Source: CAYJLF01 sp964371055 (GTDB taxonomy: Bacteria > Eisenbacteria > RBG-16-71-46 > CAIMUX01). Taken from it: a stretch of DNA of 64,000 bases. Of the stretch, positions 16,738 to 25,491 are shown one piece after another. Below the pieces are notes generated by a model. It was not told the origin of the DNA. It made no database searches and saw nothing but the letters and a program-made list of their open reading frames with translations. A program made the position numbers and the translations under genes. The stretch is from positions 124,001-188,000 of the forward strand of contig CAYJLF010000004.1 in assembly GCA_964371055.1 (NCBI GenBank). Direction: 5' to 3'. How positions within the stretch are numbered: position 1 is the first letter of the stretch; each line of letters starts with the position of its first letter.

Positions 16738-18510
16738 TTATCGCACGATCACGAGGCGAGTGGTGGTCGCGCCGCCCGGCCCTCCGGTGACCCGCGCCCA
16801 GTACGATCCGGCGGGGATCGGGTCTCCCCTCCCGTCTCGTCCGCTCCACTGTGCGGCGCCGTTACGCAGCGGCCAGCGACCGAGCCTCGCCCCGCCGACG
16901 CTGAAGAGCTCAAGGACGCTGCCGTCCCCCCACTCTCCCTCGAAACGCACCGGCGAGCCGCGACGGGCCGGGTTGGGCGCCGCGACCAGCGCGACCGGCG
17001 CGACGACCGGTTCCGGGATTCCGGCCGGGATCAGCTGGTTCAGGAAGAGCTGTTCGCCGACGTTCGGGTCCCAATTGCTGACCGCGAAGTCGGGGGCGGC
17101 CGGCGCGGCATAGCGGACGATCACCTCCGATCCCGCGGCGGGAGCGAACCCGAGCGCCACCCAGCCGGACTCGCTGCCGTGGGTCCGCTCCCCGACCGGC
17201 ACCAGGACGTCGTCGACCCGCACGTCGAGCAGGCGGAGTGGGCGGCGCAACGTGGTGAAGACGTGCGTCTCCCCGTCACCCGGGAAGCGCTCCACATAGG
17301 GAGAGCCCACGCACGAGGCATCGGCATCCTCCCAGGCGATGTTCTCGATCACACTCGTCGAAGTGGATTGCCAGGACGGGGCGGCGGGAATGCTCCCGCC
17401 CGCGTTCTCGTAGATGCGCACGCGTCCCCACCACGACCCGGCGGCGAGGTCGAGATCGCCGTCGTGATCGGCATCGGCGAACGAGACGTGCGATCCGTAG
17501 CCGTCGAACGTGGAGGTCCAGCCGGGCGTCGCGACGAGCTGGCCGGCTCCGTTGTTGAAGTAGAGCTTCGTCCGTCCCTCTCCCGATCCCCCGGTCTGAT
17601 TGTTGTCGGCCACCGCCAGGTCCAGCCAGCCGTCACCGTTCAGGTCGCCGAGGCAGAGGGTGTTGGCCAGATACCGCGGGTCGGTGCTGACCCAGTCGGG
17701 TGCGGTCGGGAATCCGGCGCCGGTCCCGAGGTAGACCTCGTTCGGATAGGAGATCGGGTCGGACCCCGTCGCTTTGGCCGCGCCGGCGAAGGCCAGGTCG
17801 AGGATGCCGTCGCGGTTGACATCTCCCCAGGTGACGTCGAGCCCCAGCTTGCGATCGGCCGACTGCCAGAACGGGAGGGGCTCGAGCTCCCCTTCGAGAT
17901 TGCGATAGACGCGGTAGTACTCCTTGTAGCGGTTGTACGGCTCCCCCGCGGCGCAGGCCAGGTCCGGCCGCCCGTCCGAGTCGGCATCACCGAAGGCGAC
18001 GGAGAAGCAGTAGAAGGCATCCTGGCAGGACCAGACTGGTGTGGCGCTGAACGTCCCGTCCCCGTTACCGCGATAGAGCTTGACGCGGCCGGGGGTGCCG
18101 AAGCCCCCGGCCCCGATGTAAACCGCGACGGCGCAGTCGAGGTTGCCATCCCCATCGACGTCGGCGAGATCGAGATGCCCGTTGTAGTCGAGATCGGTCG
18201 AGCTCCAGGTCGGACTGGACGGAAAGAGCCCGCCCCCTTGATTCAGATAGACCGCGAGGGCCTGGCGCTGCATGTCGTTCCCGTTCGCCACGACGATATC
18301 GGGCCAGCCGTCGTCGTTCAGGTCGCGGAACGCGCAACCGGTGCCGTACTGCCCAGGTTGCCCGGATTCCCAGTCGGGAGTCGCGGGAAAGAGGATCGAC
18401 GCCGGGGCCAGGGCCGCCGTCAGCGCCGCCAGCGCGAGGGAGAGGAAAAGCGCCCGGCGAATAGTCCAACCCTGTCGTCGTGGGGTCTTCACCGACGTGA
18501 CCTTCAGCAT
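16738..18510 (-). CDS. secreted FG-GAP (VCBS) repeat protein with FlgD-like C-terminus
   Basis: 590 residues from ATG 18510 (GGGAGGATCG site). After a signal peptide come at least six repeats containing the calcium-loop pattern D-x-D/N-x-D-G (DLNDDGWPDIV, DVDGDGNLDCA, DADSDGRPDLA, DVNRDGILDLA, DLNGDGWLDLA, DADHDGDLDLA), which should fold as a beta-propeller. The last 80 residues (PNPARRGSPVRFEG ... GRDGRGDPIPAGSYWARV) are a FlgD-Ig-like domain that often serves as a surface-sorting tail. The protein is secreted or surface-exposed. It is the first gene of the operon with the kinase-like protein and the sigma-54 activator, and could be the extracellular sensor of that system. Confidence 0.8.
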   Translation of the reverse strand: MLKVTSVKTPRRQGWTIRRALFLSLALAALTAALAPASILFPATPDWESGQPGQYGTGCAFRDLNDDGWPDIVVANGNDMQRQALAVYLNQGGGLFPSSPTWSSTDLDYNGHLDLADVDGDGNLDCAVAVYIGAGGFGTPGRVKLYRGNGDGTFSATPVWSCQDAFYCFSVAFGDADSDGRPDLACAAGEPYNRYKEYYRVYRNLEGELEPLPFWQSADRKLGLDVTWGDVNRDGILDLAFAGAAKATGSDPISYPNEVYLGTGAGFPTAPDWVSTDPRYLANTLCLGDLNGDGWLDLAVADNNQTGGSGEGRTKLYFNNGAGQLVATPGWTSTFDGYGSHVSFADADHDGDLDLAAGSWWGRVRIYENAGGSIPAAPSWQSTSTSVIENIAWEDADASCVGSPYVERFPGDGETHVFTTLRRPLRLLDVRVDDVLVPVGERTHGSESGWVALGFAPAAGSEVIVRYAAPAAPDFAVSNWDPNVGEQLFLNQLIPAGIPEPVVAPVALVAAPNPARRGSPVRFEGEWGDGSVLELFSVGGARLGRWPLRNGAAQWSGRDGRGDPIPAGSYWARVTGGPGGATTTRLVIVR

Positions 18511-18566
18511 CGATCCTCCCGGGTTGCGGGGCGCCCTCATCCATGCGCAAGGACCGGAGCGAGTTA

Positions 18567-18595
18567 AGCCTATCCGGCGGTGCTACCAGCGTCAA
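18567..18595 (-). promoter_or_regulatory. sigma-70-type promoter of the FG-GAP/kinase/activator operon
   Basis: TTGACG, 17 bases, TAGGCT on the minus strand, about 50 bases upstream of the ATG at 18510. The -35 element has 5 of 6 consensus bases and the spacing is ideal; the -10 is weaker (3 of 6). Confidence 0.5.
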
Positions 18596-18638
18596 CTCAA
18601 GCTTACATGGTGTCAGAAATCAAGACACCCCAGACGGC

Positions 18639-18678
18639 GCAGGCGCCGGACCGCCCCGTCGGGACGACCGGCGCCTGC
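18639..18678 (-). terminator. hairpin after the subtilase gene
   Basis: A perfect 11-bp inverted repeat (GCAGGCGCCGG / CCGGCGCCTGC) with an 18-base loop, 15 bp beyond the protease stop codon. A second small stem (GGTGTC / GACACC) follows at 18609-18629. There is no clear T-run. Confidence 0.5.
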
Positions 18679-18693
18679 CGTGCGTGCGGGCTG

Positions 18694-20991
18694 CTATCGG
18701 ACGATCAGAACCGGTCGGGTCGCCAACGCCTCGCCGTCCAGGCTGAGCCGGGCGTAATAGACCCCGGCCGCGAGCTTCTCCCCCCGGGCGTCGACTCCTG
18801 ACCAGCCGAACTGGTGTTCACCGGCCGGGAGGGTCCCGTCGTGGATCCGCGCCACGCGGCGCCCGTCGACGTTGAAGAGCTCGACCCGGACCAGCGACTC
18901 CCCGGCGAGGGCGAGTCGCAGCGTCGTGGCGCCGCGCATCGGGTTCGGCGCCACCGAGAACGTGGTCAGCTCCCCGGAAACGGCGCTCTCCACCGCCTTG
19001 TCCGCCCTTTCACTCTCCTCGCCGGTCTCGAGCAGAGTGACCATCACCGGGCCGCCGCTGATGGACGACACCGGGGTGCCGGTGACGCGGATGTCATCGA
19101 CGTAGGCTCCCTCGGCGTTGCGCGAGTTGTTCGAGTAGAAGTAGAAACGGAACTTGAGCGAGCTGCCGGTGACGGCGTAGGTGGGGTTGATCCAGGCGTT
19201 GCTGGTGGTGGTCCAACGCTGCTGCGCGACCCAGCTGCTGCCGTTCCAGTACTGGAACTCGAGGTAGTCCGATGCATTCGCCGTCTTCAGCCAGATCCAG
19301 AACGACAGCGTCACGCCGGTGTAGCTCGAGAGGTCGAGCGCGTTGATCTGGCTCATGTCGGCGGACATGTAGTGATCGTACTTCTGTCCCGAGACGCTGG
19401 AATTGTCGGCGCAGTAAGCGCTCCAGCTTCCGCCGTGCACGCGCGCGCCGGTGGAGGACGACTGATCACCCCAGTAGTCGAGGCCGTTGGTGGCGTTGGC
19501 ATCGGTCGCCGACCAGATCGAGCCGGGCACGGTGGTCGATTCGAACGTCTCCGTGAAGATCACGACCGGCTCCGGCGGCGGAGGAGGAGGCGTGCCGCCA
19601 CCCGCGGCGACGACCGCCGCGTAGGCATTCAGCCGTCCATAGCCGGTCTGTACGTCGTAGCCGGCCGTGCCGAGGTCGTCGCAGGTGCTGTTGAGCGTGC
19701 TACGGAGCTGGGCGTTGGTCAGGGTCGAGTTCTCCGACCAGACCAGGGCTCCGATTCCGGCTGCGTGCGGGGTGGCCGAACTGGTGCCGTTGAAGTCGGT
19801 GATGTAGTCCCCGGAGCCGTACCCGCCACTCCCGCGGATGTCGGCGGTGTGGATCCGCACCCCCGGCGCGAGGAACGCCAGACCGGTCCCGTAGTTCGAG
19901 CCCCACCAGGTCTCGCCGTCGCAGGTCGAAGTGCTCTTCCTTTCGTTGCAGGGCGAGAGGGCCCCGATCGCGATGCAGTTGGCGTAGCGCGCCGGGTACG
20001 AAAGGCTGGACGCGTTCCCGTTGCCCGAGGCGGCGAAGATCGCGCACCCCTTGTTGTAGGCGTAGTTGACGGCGCTCTCGAGGGTGGTCGAGCCAACGCT
20101 GCCGCCCAGGCTCATGGAGAGGACCTTCGCGCCTTGGTCGGCCGCCCAGGTGATTCCATTCGCGATCGCGGTGTAGGTCCCGCTGCCGCTCGAGTTGAGG
20201 ACCTTGACCGGCATCAGCTTCACGCCCCAGGCGACCCCGGCGATCCCTTGCGCGTTGTTCCCCGCTCCGACCGCGATTCCGGCGCAGCAGGTGCCGTGTC
20301 CCGCGTCGTCCATCGGGTTGGTGTCGTTGTTGACGAAATCGTATCCCGCCACGATGCGGCCGGCGAATTCCGGGTGACCGGTATCGACCCCGGTGTCGAT
20401 GATGGCGAGCACCAGGCTCGAGCTTCCGGTCTCTAAGTCCCAGGCCTCGTCGGTGTCGGTGTCACAATCCGGCGTGCCGACGAGTCCGCCGCCGTACTTC
20501 ACCGCCTGGCCCGTGTTGTGGTGGGCCCATTGACTGGCGTAATAGGTATCGTTCGGAGTCAGCATGGCGCGGGCGATGCCGTTCGGCTCGGCGAAGGCGA
20601 CCTCCGAGCGTTCGTTCAGGCGCCGCAGCGCCCACGTCGGATCGATCGCGGATCCCAGCCGGACGAGATAGATCCGGTCCAGGCCCGCTTCGCGGTGCGC
20701 GGCGGCGTCCGCGATGACGCCAAAGACCGGTTCCAGGCGAACCGCGTCCACGCTCGCCAGAACGGCATCGAGTCCGGACAGGCCGGTTCTTCCGGCCGGC
20801 GCCAGCTCCGGACGAAAGGCCGCAGAGGCGACGGCCGTGGGCGTCAGCTGAAGGACGAGCTCGCCGGCGACCACCTCGGGGCCGAGGTCCGCCGCCGGGC
20901 TTCCGGATGCGGGCGCCGCGGCGGGGGCGGCGATCGGTAGTCCAGCGCAAGCGAGGATGAGAATGACCAGGGACACGACAGATCGCTTCAT
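18694..20991 (-). CDS. secreted subtilisin-like (S8) serine protease with FlgD-like C-terminus
   Basis: 765 residues from ATG 20991. A signal peptide (MKRSVVSLVILILACAG) and a propeptide of about 120 residues precede the catalytic domain. Its triad lies in AIIDTGVDTGHPEF (Asp, about 198), DDAGHGTCCAGIA (His, about 232) and FNGTSSATPHAAG (Ser, about 404). A proline-rich linker leads to a jelly-roll domain with the YDHYMSADM and VDDIRVTG features of a carbohydrate-binding/MAM-like module. The end is a FlgD-Ig-like tail (VAPNPMRGATTLRLAL ... AAGVYYARL). It should degrade extracellular protein. It has its own promoter and is followed by a hairpin. Confidence 0.92.
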   Translation of the reverse strand: MKRSVVSLVILILACAGLPIAAPAAAPASGSPAADLGPEVVAGELVLQLTPTAVASAAFRPELAPAGRTGLSGLDAVLASVDAVRLEPVFGVIADAAAHREAGLDRIYLVRLGSAIDPTWALRRLNERSEVAFAEPNGIARAMLTPNDTYYASQWAHHNTGQAVKYGGGLVGTPDCDTDTDEAWDLETGSSSLVLAIIDTGVDTGHPEFAGRIVAGYDFVNNDTNPMDDAGHGTCCAGIAVGAGNNAQGIAGVAWGVKLMPVKVLNSSGSGTYTAIANGITWAADQGAKVLSMSLGGSVGSTTLESAVNYAYNKGCAIFAASGNGNASSLSYPARYANCIAIGALSPCNERKSTSTCDGETWWGSNYGTGLAFLAPGVRIHTADIRGSGGYGSGDYITDFNGTSSATPHAAGIGALVWSENSTLTNAQLRSTLNSTCDDLGTAGYDVQTGYGRLNAYAAVVAAGGGTPPPPPPEPVVIFTETFESTTVPGSIWSATDANATNGLDYWGDQSSSTGARVHGGSWSAYCADNSSVSGQKYDHYMSADMSQINALDLSSYTGVTLSFWIWLKTANASDYLEFQYWNGSSWVAQQRWTTTSNAWINPTYAVTGSSLKFRFYFYSNNSRNAEGAYVDDIRVTGTPVSSISGGPVMVTLLETGEESERADKAVESAVSGELTTFSVAPNPMRGATTLRLALAGESLVRVELFNVDGRRVARIHDGTLPAGEHQFGWSGVDARGEKLAAGVYYARLSLDGEALATRPVLIVR

Positions 20992-21097
20992 GGCGGTCAA
21001 CCCTCCCGGGTGGTGCGGCCACGGCCCTTGCGCGTCGGGCCCGTCGACGGCCGGCGCCGTGGAGACACGACAGCGACCGTGTATGCAGAGCGGATTG

Positions 21098-21126
21098 AGT
21101 CTAGGGGAAACGCACTTCGCGGTCAA
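21098..21126 (-). promoter_or_regulatory. sigma-70-type promoter of the subtilase gene
   Basis: TTGACC, 17 bases, TAGACT on the minus strand, about 105 bases upstream of the protease ATG. Five of six -35 and four of six -10 bases match consensus. Confidence 0.55.
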
Positions 21127-21182
21127 TCCCGCTGAGCCGCCCGACACGGCCCCGGGGCCGGTGGAACCGACCGGAGGAACGC

Positions 21183-21896
21183 TCAGTCGCCGAGGTGATA
21201 ACGCACGATGCACCAGACGGCGTTCAACCCGTCCCGCCAGGTGATCTTCTTCCCCTCGGCGTAGGTCCGCCCGTAATAGGAGATCGGCGTCTCGAAGATC
21301 CGGACGCGCCGGCGCGCCAGCTTCGCGGTCACCTCCGGCTCGAACCCGAAGCGGTTCGAGCGCAGGGGAATCGACTGGATCACCTCCCTGCGGAACGCCT
21401 TGTAGCAGGTCTCCATGTCGGTCAGGTTCAGGTTCGTCAGCATGTTCGAGAGCGTCGTGAGGAGCTTGTTACCGACGTAGTGCCAGTAGAAGAGGACACG
21501 GTGCGGTCCGCCCAGGAAACGGGAGCCATAGACGGCGTCGGCGACGCCCCGCTCGATCGGCTCGACCAGCCTGTCGTACTCCGCGGGATCGTACTCGAGG
21601 TCGGCGTCCTGGATCAGCACGACATCGAGCGCGGCGTGATCGATCGCGGTGCGGATCGCCGCCCCCTTGCCCCGATTCTCTTCGTGAAAGAAGATCCGCA
21701 CCGCCGGGTGCTGGTACGTGCGCAGGAACTCGCGGGTCCCGTCAGTCGACCCGTCGTCGACGACGAGAAGTTCCTTTTCGTACGGGGCCTCGAGGACGCG
21801 CTGGAGGATCGCCTCGATCGTCGTGCGTTCGTTATAGACCGGGATCACCACGGAGAGCTTGGCAGCCACGCGATCCTCGCTGAAGGTTGCGCCCAT
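21183..21896 (-). CDS. polyprenyl-phosphate glycosyltransferase (DPM1-like, GT2)
   Basis: 237 residues. LSVVIPVYNERTTIEAIL and VVDDGSTDGTREFL form the nucleotide-sugar site, and IQDADLEYDPAEY (about residue 96) gives the metal-binding DXD. GSRFLGG and the ETCYKAFRRE region are typical of the dolichyl-phosphate mannose/glucose synthase group. It has no C-terminal membrane segments, as in the soluble branch of the family. It probably moves a hexose from a nucleotide sugar to a polyprenyl phosphate for glycosylation at the cytoplasmic membrane. The sugar is not determined by the sequence. Confidence 0.85.
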   Translation of the reverse strand: MGATFSEDRVAAKLSVVIPVYNERTTIEAILQRVLEAPYEKELLVVDDGSTDGTREFLRTYQHPAVRIFFHEENRGKGAAIRTAIDHAALDVVLIQDADLEYDPAEYDRLVEPIERGVADAVYGSRFLGGPHRVLFYWHYVGNKLLTTLSNMLTNLNLTDMETCYKAFRREVIQSIPLRSNRFGFEPEVTAKLARRRVRIFETPISYYGRTYAEGKKITWRDGLNAVWCIVRYHLGD

Positions 21897-21983
21897 TCCA
21901 GCCCGGCCCCGCCGGGCACGGGAGCGACCATAGCATGACTCGGGGCCCGAGGCATCGGGGTCATCCGCTTCTTCCGAACCAGG

Positions 21984-22967
21984 CTACGGGTTCAGGAACG
22001 GACGAGGCGTGAATGCCAGCACGAAGACGAGCATGGCGAAGAGTCCCAGGAGCTGGCGCCGCCGATCCAGGGGGACCCTCTCGTCGGCCGCCGGAGGATG
22101 CCCGCGGAACCCGAAGAACAGGAGAAGCGCGACCAGCACCCACCACTGCGGGTAGGTCACGGCGAGGGCGGCCATGCCCAGCAGCAGGGTCAGCGAGATC
22201 CAGCGGGCGCGGCGTCCGAGGAGTCCGTAGACGACATGTCCTCCGTCGAGCTGCCCGATCGGCAGCAGGTTCAAGGCCGTGACGAAGAGCCCGGCCCAAC
22301 CGGCGTAGGCGACCGGGTGCAGCATCAGCTCCGTGCCGGGTGCCATCGACGGGTGCGTCACCCGCTGGAGCAGGGCGAAGAGAAGGGAGTCCCCCAGCCG
22401 GAGCCCGGAGAACCCCGGGGGGGGCGTCGGAACCACCGAGGACGCCGCCAGCCCGATAAAACAGGCCGCCAGCGCCGGTACGAGCCCTGCCAGCGGTCCG
22501 GCGATCCCGATGTCGAAGACGGCGCGCCGGCTGGCGATGCGCTGCCGCATCAGGATGATCGCCCCCATCGTGCCGAACGGCGAGATGAACGGCATCGGGA
22601 TGAAGAGGGGCAAAGTCGAACGGACACGATACCGGCGGCACATCAGGTAGTGCCCCATCTCGTGGCAGAGCAGGATGACCATGATCGCGACCGAGTAGAG
22701 CGGTCCCCAGGTAAACCAGGTGGCGGCGAGGGTCAGGACGAAGAGAGCGCCCGCGAGGAAGAGGTGATCGCTGGTGTGGCCCAGGATGAGTCGCGGCGAC
22801 GGCGGAATCTCCTCCGATCCGGCCGGGGCGGCCCATCGGGGCGGAGGAGGGTATGGCGGTTGCCTCGGAACGGGCGGAGGCGGATAGGGCGAATTGCTCC
22901 GCCCGAGATCCGCCTCCCCGGTTTCGCCTCGCGGGTTCGCGCCGCCCTCTTCGTGGTGTCGTTCCAT
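21984..22967 (-). CDS. M50-family membrane metalloprotease
   Basis: 327 residues. A proline-rich cytoplasmic head of about 60 residues is followed by several membrane helices. LLCHEMGHYL (about residue 100) is the zinc-binding HExxH, and LLPIGQLDGGHVV (about 237) supplies the third ligand. Both are in the arrangement of the site-2 protease/FtsH-like EGY1 branch, which lacks a PDZ domain. It cleaves transmembrane substrates within the membrane. The purine-rich sequence is very close to the ATG, so the true start is somewhat uncertain. The gene lies between a glycosyltransferase and maeB on the same strand, with no clear functional link. Confidence 0.85.
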   Translation of the reverse strand: MERHHEEGGANPRGETGEADLGRSNSPYPPPPVPRQPPYPPPPRWAAPAGSEEIPPSPRLILGHTSDHLFLAGALFVLTLAATWFTWGPLYSVAIMVILLCHEMGHYLMCRRYRVRSTLPLFIPMPFISPFGTMGAIILMRQRIASRRAVFDIGIAGPLAGLVPALAACFIGLAASSVVPTPPPGFSGLRLGDSLLFALLQRVTHPSMAPGTELMLHPVAYAGWAGLFVTALNLLPIGQLDGGHVVYGLLGRRARWISLTLLLGMAALAVTYPQWWVLVALLLFFGFRGHPPAADERVPLDRRRQLLGLFAMLVFVLAFTPRPFLNP

Positions 22968-22997
22968 CCTCCCGGCTTGGATGCTTTCGGACCGCCG

Positions 22998-25271
22998 CTA
23001 GACGGTCCGGCCCCCCTCCCCGAGCCCGGCCTCGATGACGGCGATGGCCGTCATGTAGACGACATCGTTCATCTCCGAGTGCGGCTGGAGGAAGTGAACC
23101 GGTTTGGCCAGTCCCTGGAGGATCGGGCCCAGGGCCTCCGCTCCGCCCAGACGCTGCACCAGCTTGTAGGCGGCATTGGCCGACTCGAGCTGCGGGAAGA
23201 TGAGAACGTTCGCCGTCTCGCCGCCGAGCTGCGAGAAGGGATAGATGTCGCGCAGGACGCCTGGCACCACGGCGGTGTCGGCCTGCATCTCTCCGTCGGC
23301 GATCAGATCCGGCTCCTGCTGGCGCAGCAAGGTCAGCGCTTCGCGCACTTCCGCGACCCCCGGCCCGTCCGCGCTGCCGAAGTTCGCGTAGGACAGGAAG
23401 GCCACGCGGGGCTCGACGCCGAACTCCCGCGCCGTCTGGGCCGCTTGCCGGGCGATTTCGGCCAGGTCGGACGGGGTCGGGCGGATGTTCATCGTGGTAT
23501 CGGCGAAGAAGAAAAGCTGGTCGCGCGCGAAAAGGACATGCACGCCGCTCGCGCGCTTCGTCCCGCTTTTCAGGCCCACGATCTGGATCGTCGGCCGGAT
23601 GGTCTCGGGCAGCCGCTGCGACAGCCCGGCGATCATTCCGTCCGCGTCACCCAGCCGGACCATCATCGCCCCGAAGTGCATGACGTTCCGCAGCGTGACG
23701 CGAGCGCCGTCCTCCGTCAGCCCCTTCCGCTGCCGCATCCGGTACATCTCTTCGACATAGCGACCAATCCGCGCGTCGTGTTCGGGGTCGACGACATCGA
23801 TGCCGGCCGGGTCGAGATCGAGTGCGGCGAAAGTCTCCTGGATCACCTTCGGGCGACCGAGGAGGACCGGGCGTGCGATCTTCTCGTCCCGGACCAGCGC
23901 CACGCAGCGAATCATCCGCTCGTTCTCCCCCTCGGGGTAGACGATCCGCTTCGGGCGGGTGCGCGCCTTGTTGATGATCGTCCGCATGACGCCGCGGGTC
24001 CGCCCCAGCAGGCTCTCGAGCCGGTCCCGATACTCGTCCAGATCGAGGGGCCGCAGGGCGACCCCGGTCTCCATCGCCGCCTTCGCCACCGCGGAGGCCT
24101 CCCAGATCAGCACCCGGGAGTCGAACGGCTTCGGAATGAGATACTCGCGCCCGAAGCGGAAGTACTGGTCGCCGTAGGCCCGGCTGACCGAATCGGGAAC
24201 GTCCTGCTTGGCCAGCTCCGAGAGCGCGTGCGTCGCCGCCATTTTCATCTCTTCGTTGATCGTCGTGGCACGGCAGTCGAGCGCGCCGCGGAAGATGAAC
24301 GGGAAACCGAGCACGTTGTTGACCTGATTCGGGTAGTCGGAGCGTCCGGTCGCGATCAGCACGTCCTTCCGCGCGGCGATCGCCTCCGGATAGGTGATCT
24401 CCGGGTCGGGGTTCGCCATGGCGAAGACGACCGGGTTGGCATTCATCTGGCGCAGCCACTCCGGCTTCAGCAACCCCTTCGCGGAGAGGCCGAGGAAGAC
24501 GTCCGCGCCCTTCAGCGCGTCCTCGAGCGTGCGGGCCTTGGTCTCGCGCGCGAACATCTCCTTGTACGGGTTCATCCCCTCCGTGCGTCCCTTGTAGATC
24601 ACCCCTTTGGTGTCGAGCATGAGGATGTTCTCGAGCTTGACGCCGAGGTTGATGTAGTGCTTGGCGCAGGCGATGCCGGAGGCTCCCGCGCCCGAGACGA
24701 CGACCCGGACATCCTCGATCCGGCGGTTGGTCAGTTCCACGGCGTTGATGAGGGCGGCACCGGAAATGATGGCGGTGCCGTGCTGGTCGTCGTGAAAGAC
24801 CGGGATCTTCATCGTCCGCTTGAGCTCTTCCTCGATGATGAAGCACTCCGGCGCCTTGATGTCCTCGAGGTTGATCCCGCCGAAAGTCGGCTCCAGGAGC
24901 TGACAGGTGCGGATCACCTCCGCCGCGTCCTCGCTCGCGATCTCGATGTCGAAGACGTCGATGTCGGCGAAGCGCTTGAAGAGGACCCCCTTCCCCTCCA
25001 TCACCGGCTTGCCGGCGAGCGCGCCGATGTTGCCGAGACCGAGCACGGCGGTGCCGTTGCTGATCACGGCCACGAGATTTCCGCGTGCGGTGTACTCGTA
25101 GGCGTCATCGGGGTTTTTCTGGATCTCCAGGCACGGCACGGCCACACCGGGGGTGTAGGCCAGGGACAGATCGCGCTGGGTCAGGCAGGGCTTGGTGGCG
25201 ATCACCTCGATCTTGCCCTTGCGGCCCATGCTGTGATACTCGAGCGCCTCGCTAAGCTTCTTGGTCGACAT
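22998..25271 (-). CDS. maeB: NADP-dependent malic enzyme with phosphotransacetylase-like domain
   Basis: 757 residues from ATG 25271 (GGGAGGGTGGGC site). The N-terminal 420 residues are malic enzyme: YTPGVAVPCLEIQ, VMEGKGVLFKRFADIDVFD, a Rossmann motif VVSGAGASGIACA and FAMANPDPE. It oxidatively decarboxylates malate to pyruvate. Residues from about 430 on match the phosphate acetyltransferase fold (VYPEGENERMIRCV, ASGVHVLFARDQ, YANFGSADG), which in MaeB proteins binds acetyl-CoA as an effector rather than acting as an enzyme. The length is typical of MaeB. It is divergent from mrp, with 220 bp between the starts. Confidence 0.95.
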   Translation of the reverse strand: MSTKKLSEALEYHSMGRKGKIEVIATKPCLTQRDLSLAYTPGVAVPCLEIQKNPDDAYEYTARGNLVAVISNGTAVLGLGNIGALAGKPVMEGKGVLFKRFADIDVFDIEIASEDAAEVIRTCQLLEPTFGGINLEDIKAPECFIIEEELKRTMKIPVFHDDQHGTAIISGAALINAVELTNRRIEDVRVVVSGAGASGIACAKHYINLGVKLENILMLDTKGVIYKGRTEGMNPYKEMFARETKARTLEDALKGADVFLGLSAKGLLKPEWLRQMNANPVVFAMANPDPEITYPEAIAARKDVLIATGRSDYPNQVNNVLGFPFIFRGALDCRATTINEEMKMAATHALSELAKQDVPDSVSRAYGDQYFRFGREYLIPKPFDSRVLIWEASAVAKAAMETGVALRPLDLDEYRDRLESLLGRTRGVMRTIINKARTRPKRIVYPEGENERMIRCVALVRDEKIARPVLLGRPKVIQETFAALDLDPAGIDVVDPEHDARIGRYVEEMYRMRQRKGLTEDGARVTLRNVMHFGAMMVRLGDADGMIAGLSQRLPETIRPTIQIVGLKSGTKRASGVHVLFARDQLFFFADTTMNIRPTPSDLAEIARQAAQTAREFGVEPRVAFLSYANFGSADGPGVAEVREALTLLRQQEPDLIADGEMQADTAVVPGVLRDIYPFSQLGGETANVLIFPQLESANAAYKLVQRLGGAEALGPILQGLAKPVHFLQPHSEMNDVVYMTAIAVIEAGLGEGGRTV

Positions 25272-25491
25272 GCCCACCCTCCCTCTGCCCCGCCGGCTCC
25301 GCTCACGGCGCCTCGATGGGGCGCGCCGGGAGTGTGCTCCCGCCGTGCGCTGAAAACAAACGGATTCCGCCCTTCCCCCCGGTGGTGAGAGCGAACCGCG
25401 ATTCGTGGCGGGCGCCCGGCCGTGGAGGCGTATACTGCCCGGACGCCCGCCCGCTCGGATGGCGTGGCCGGACGGCGCGAAAGGAGCACTC

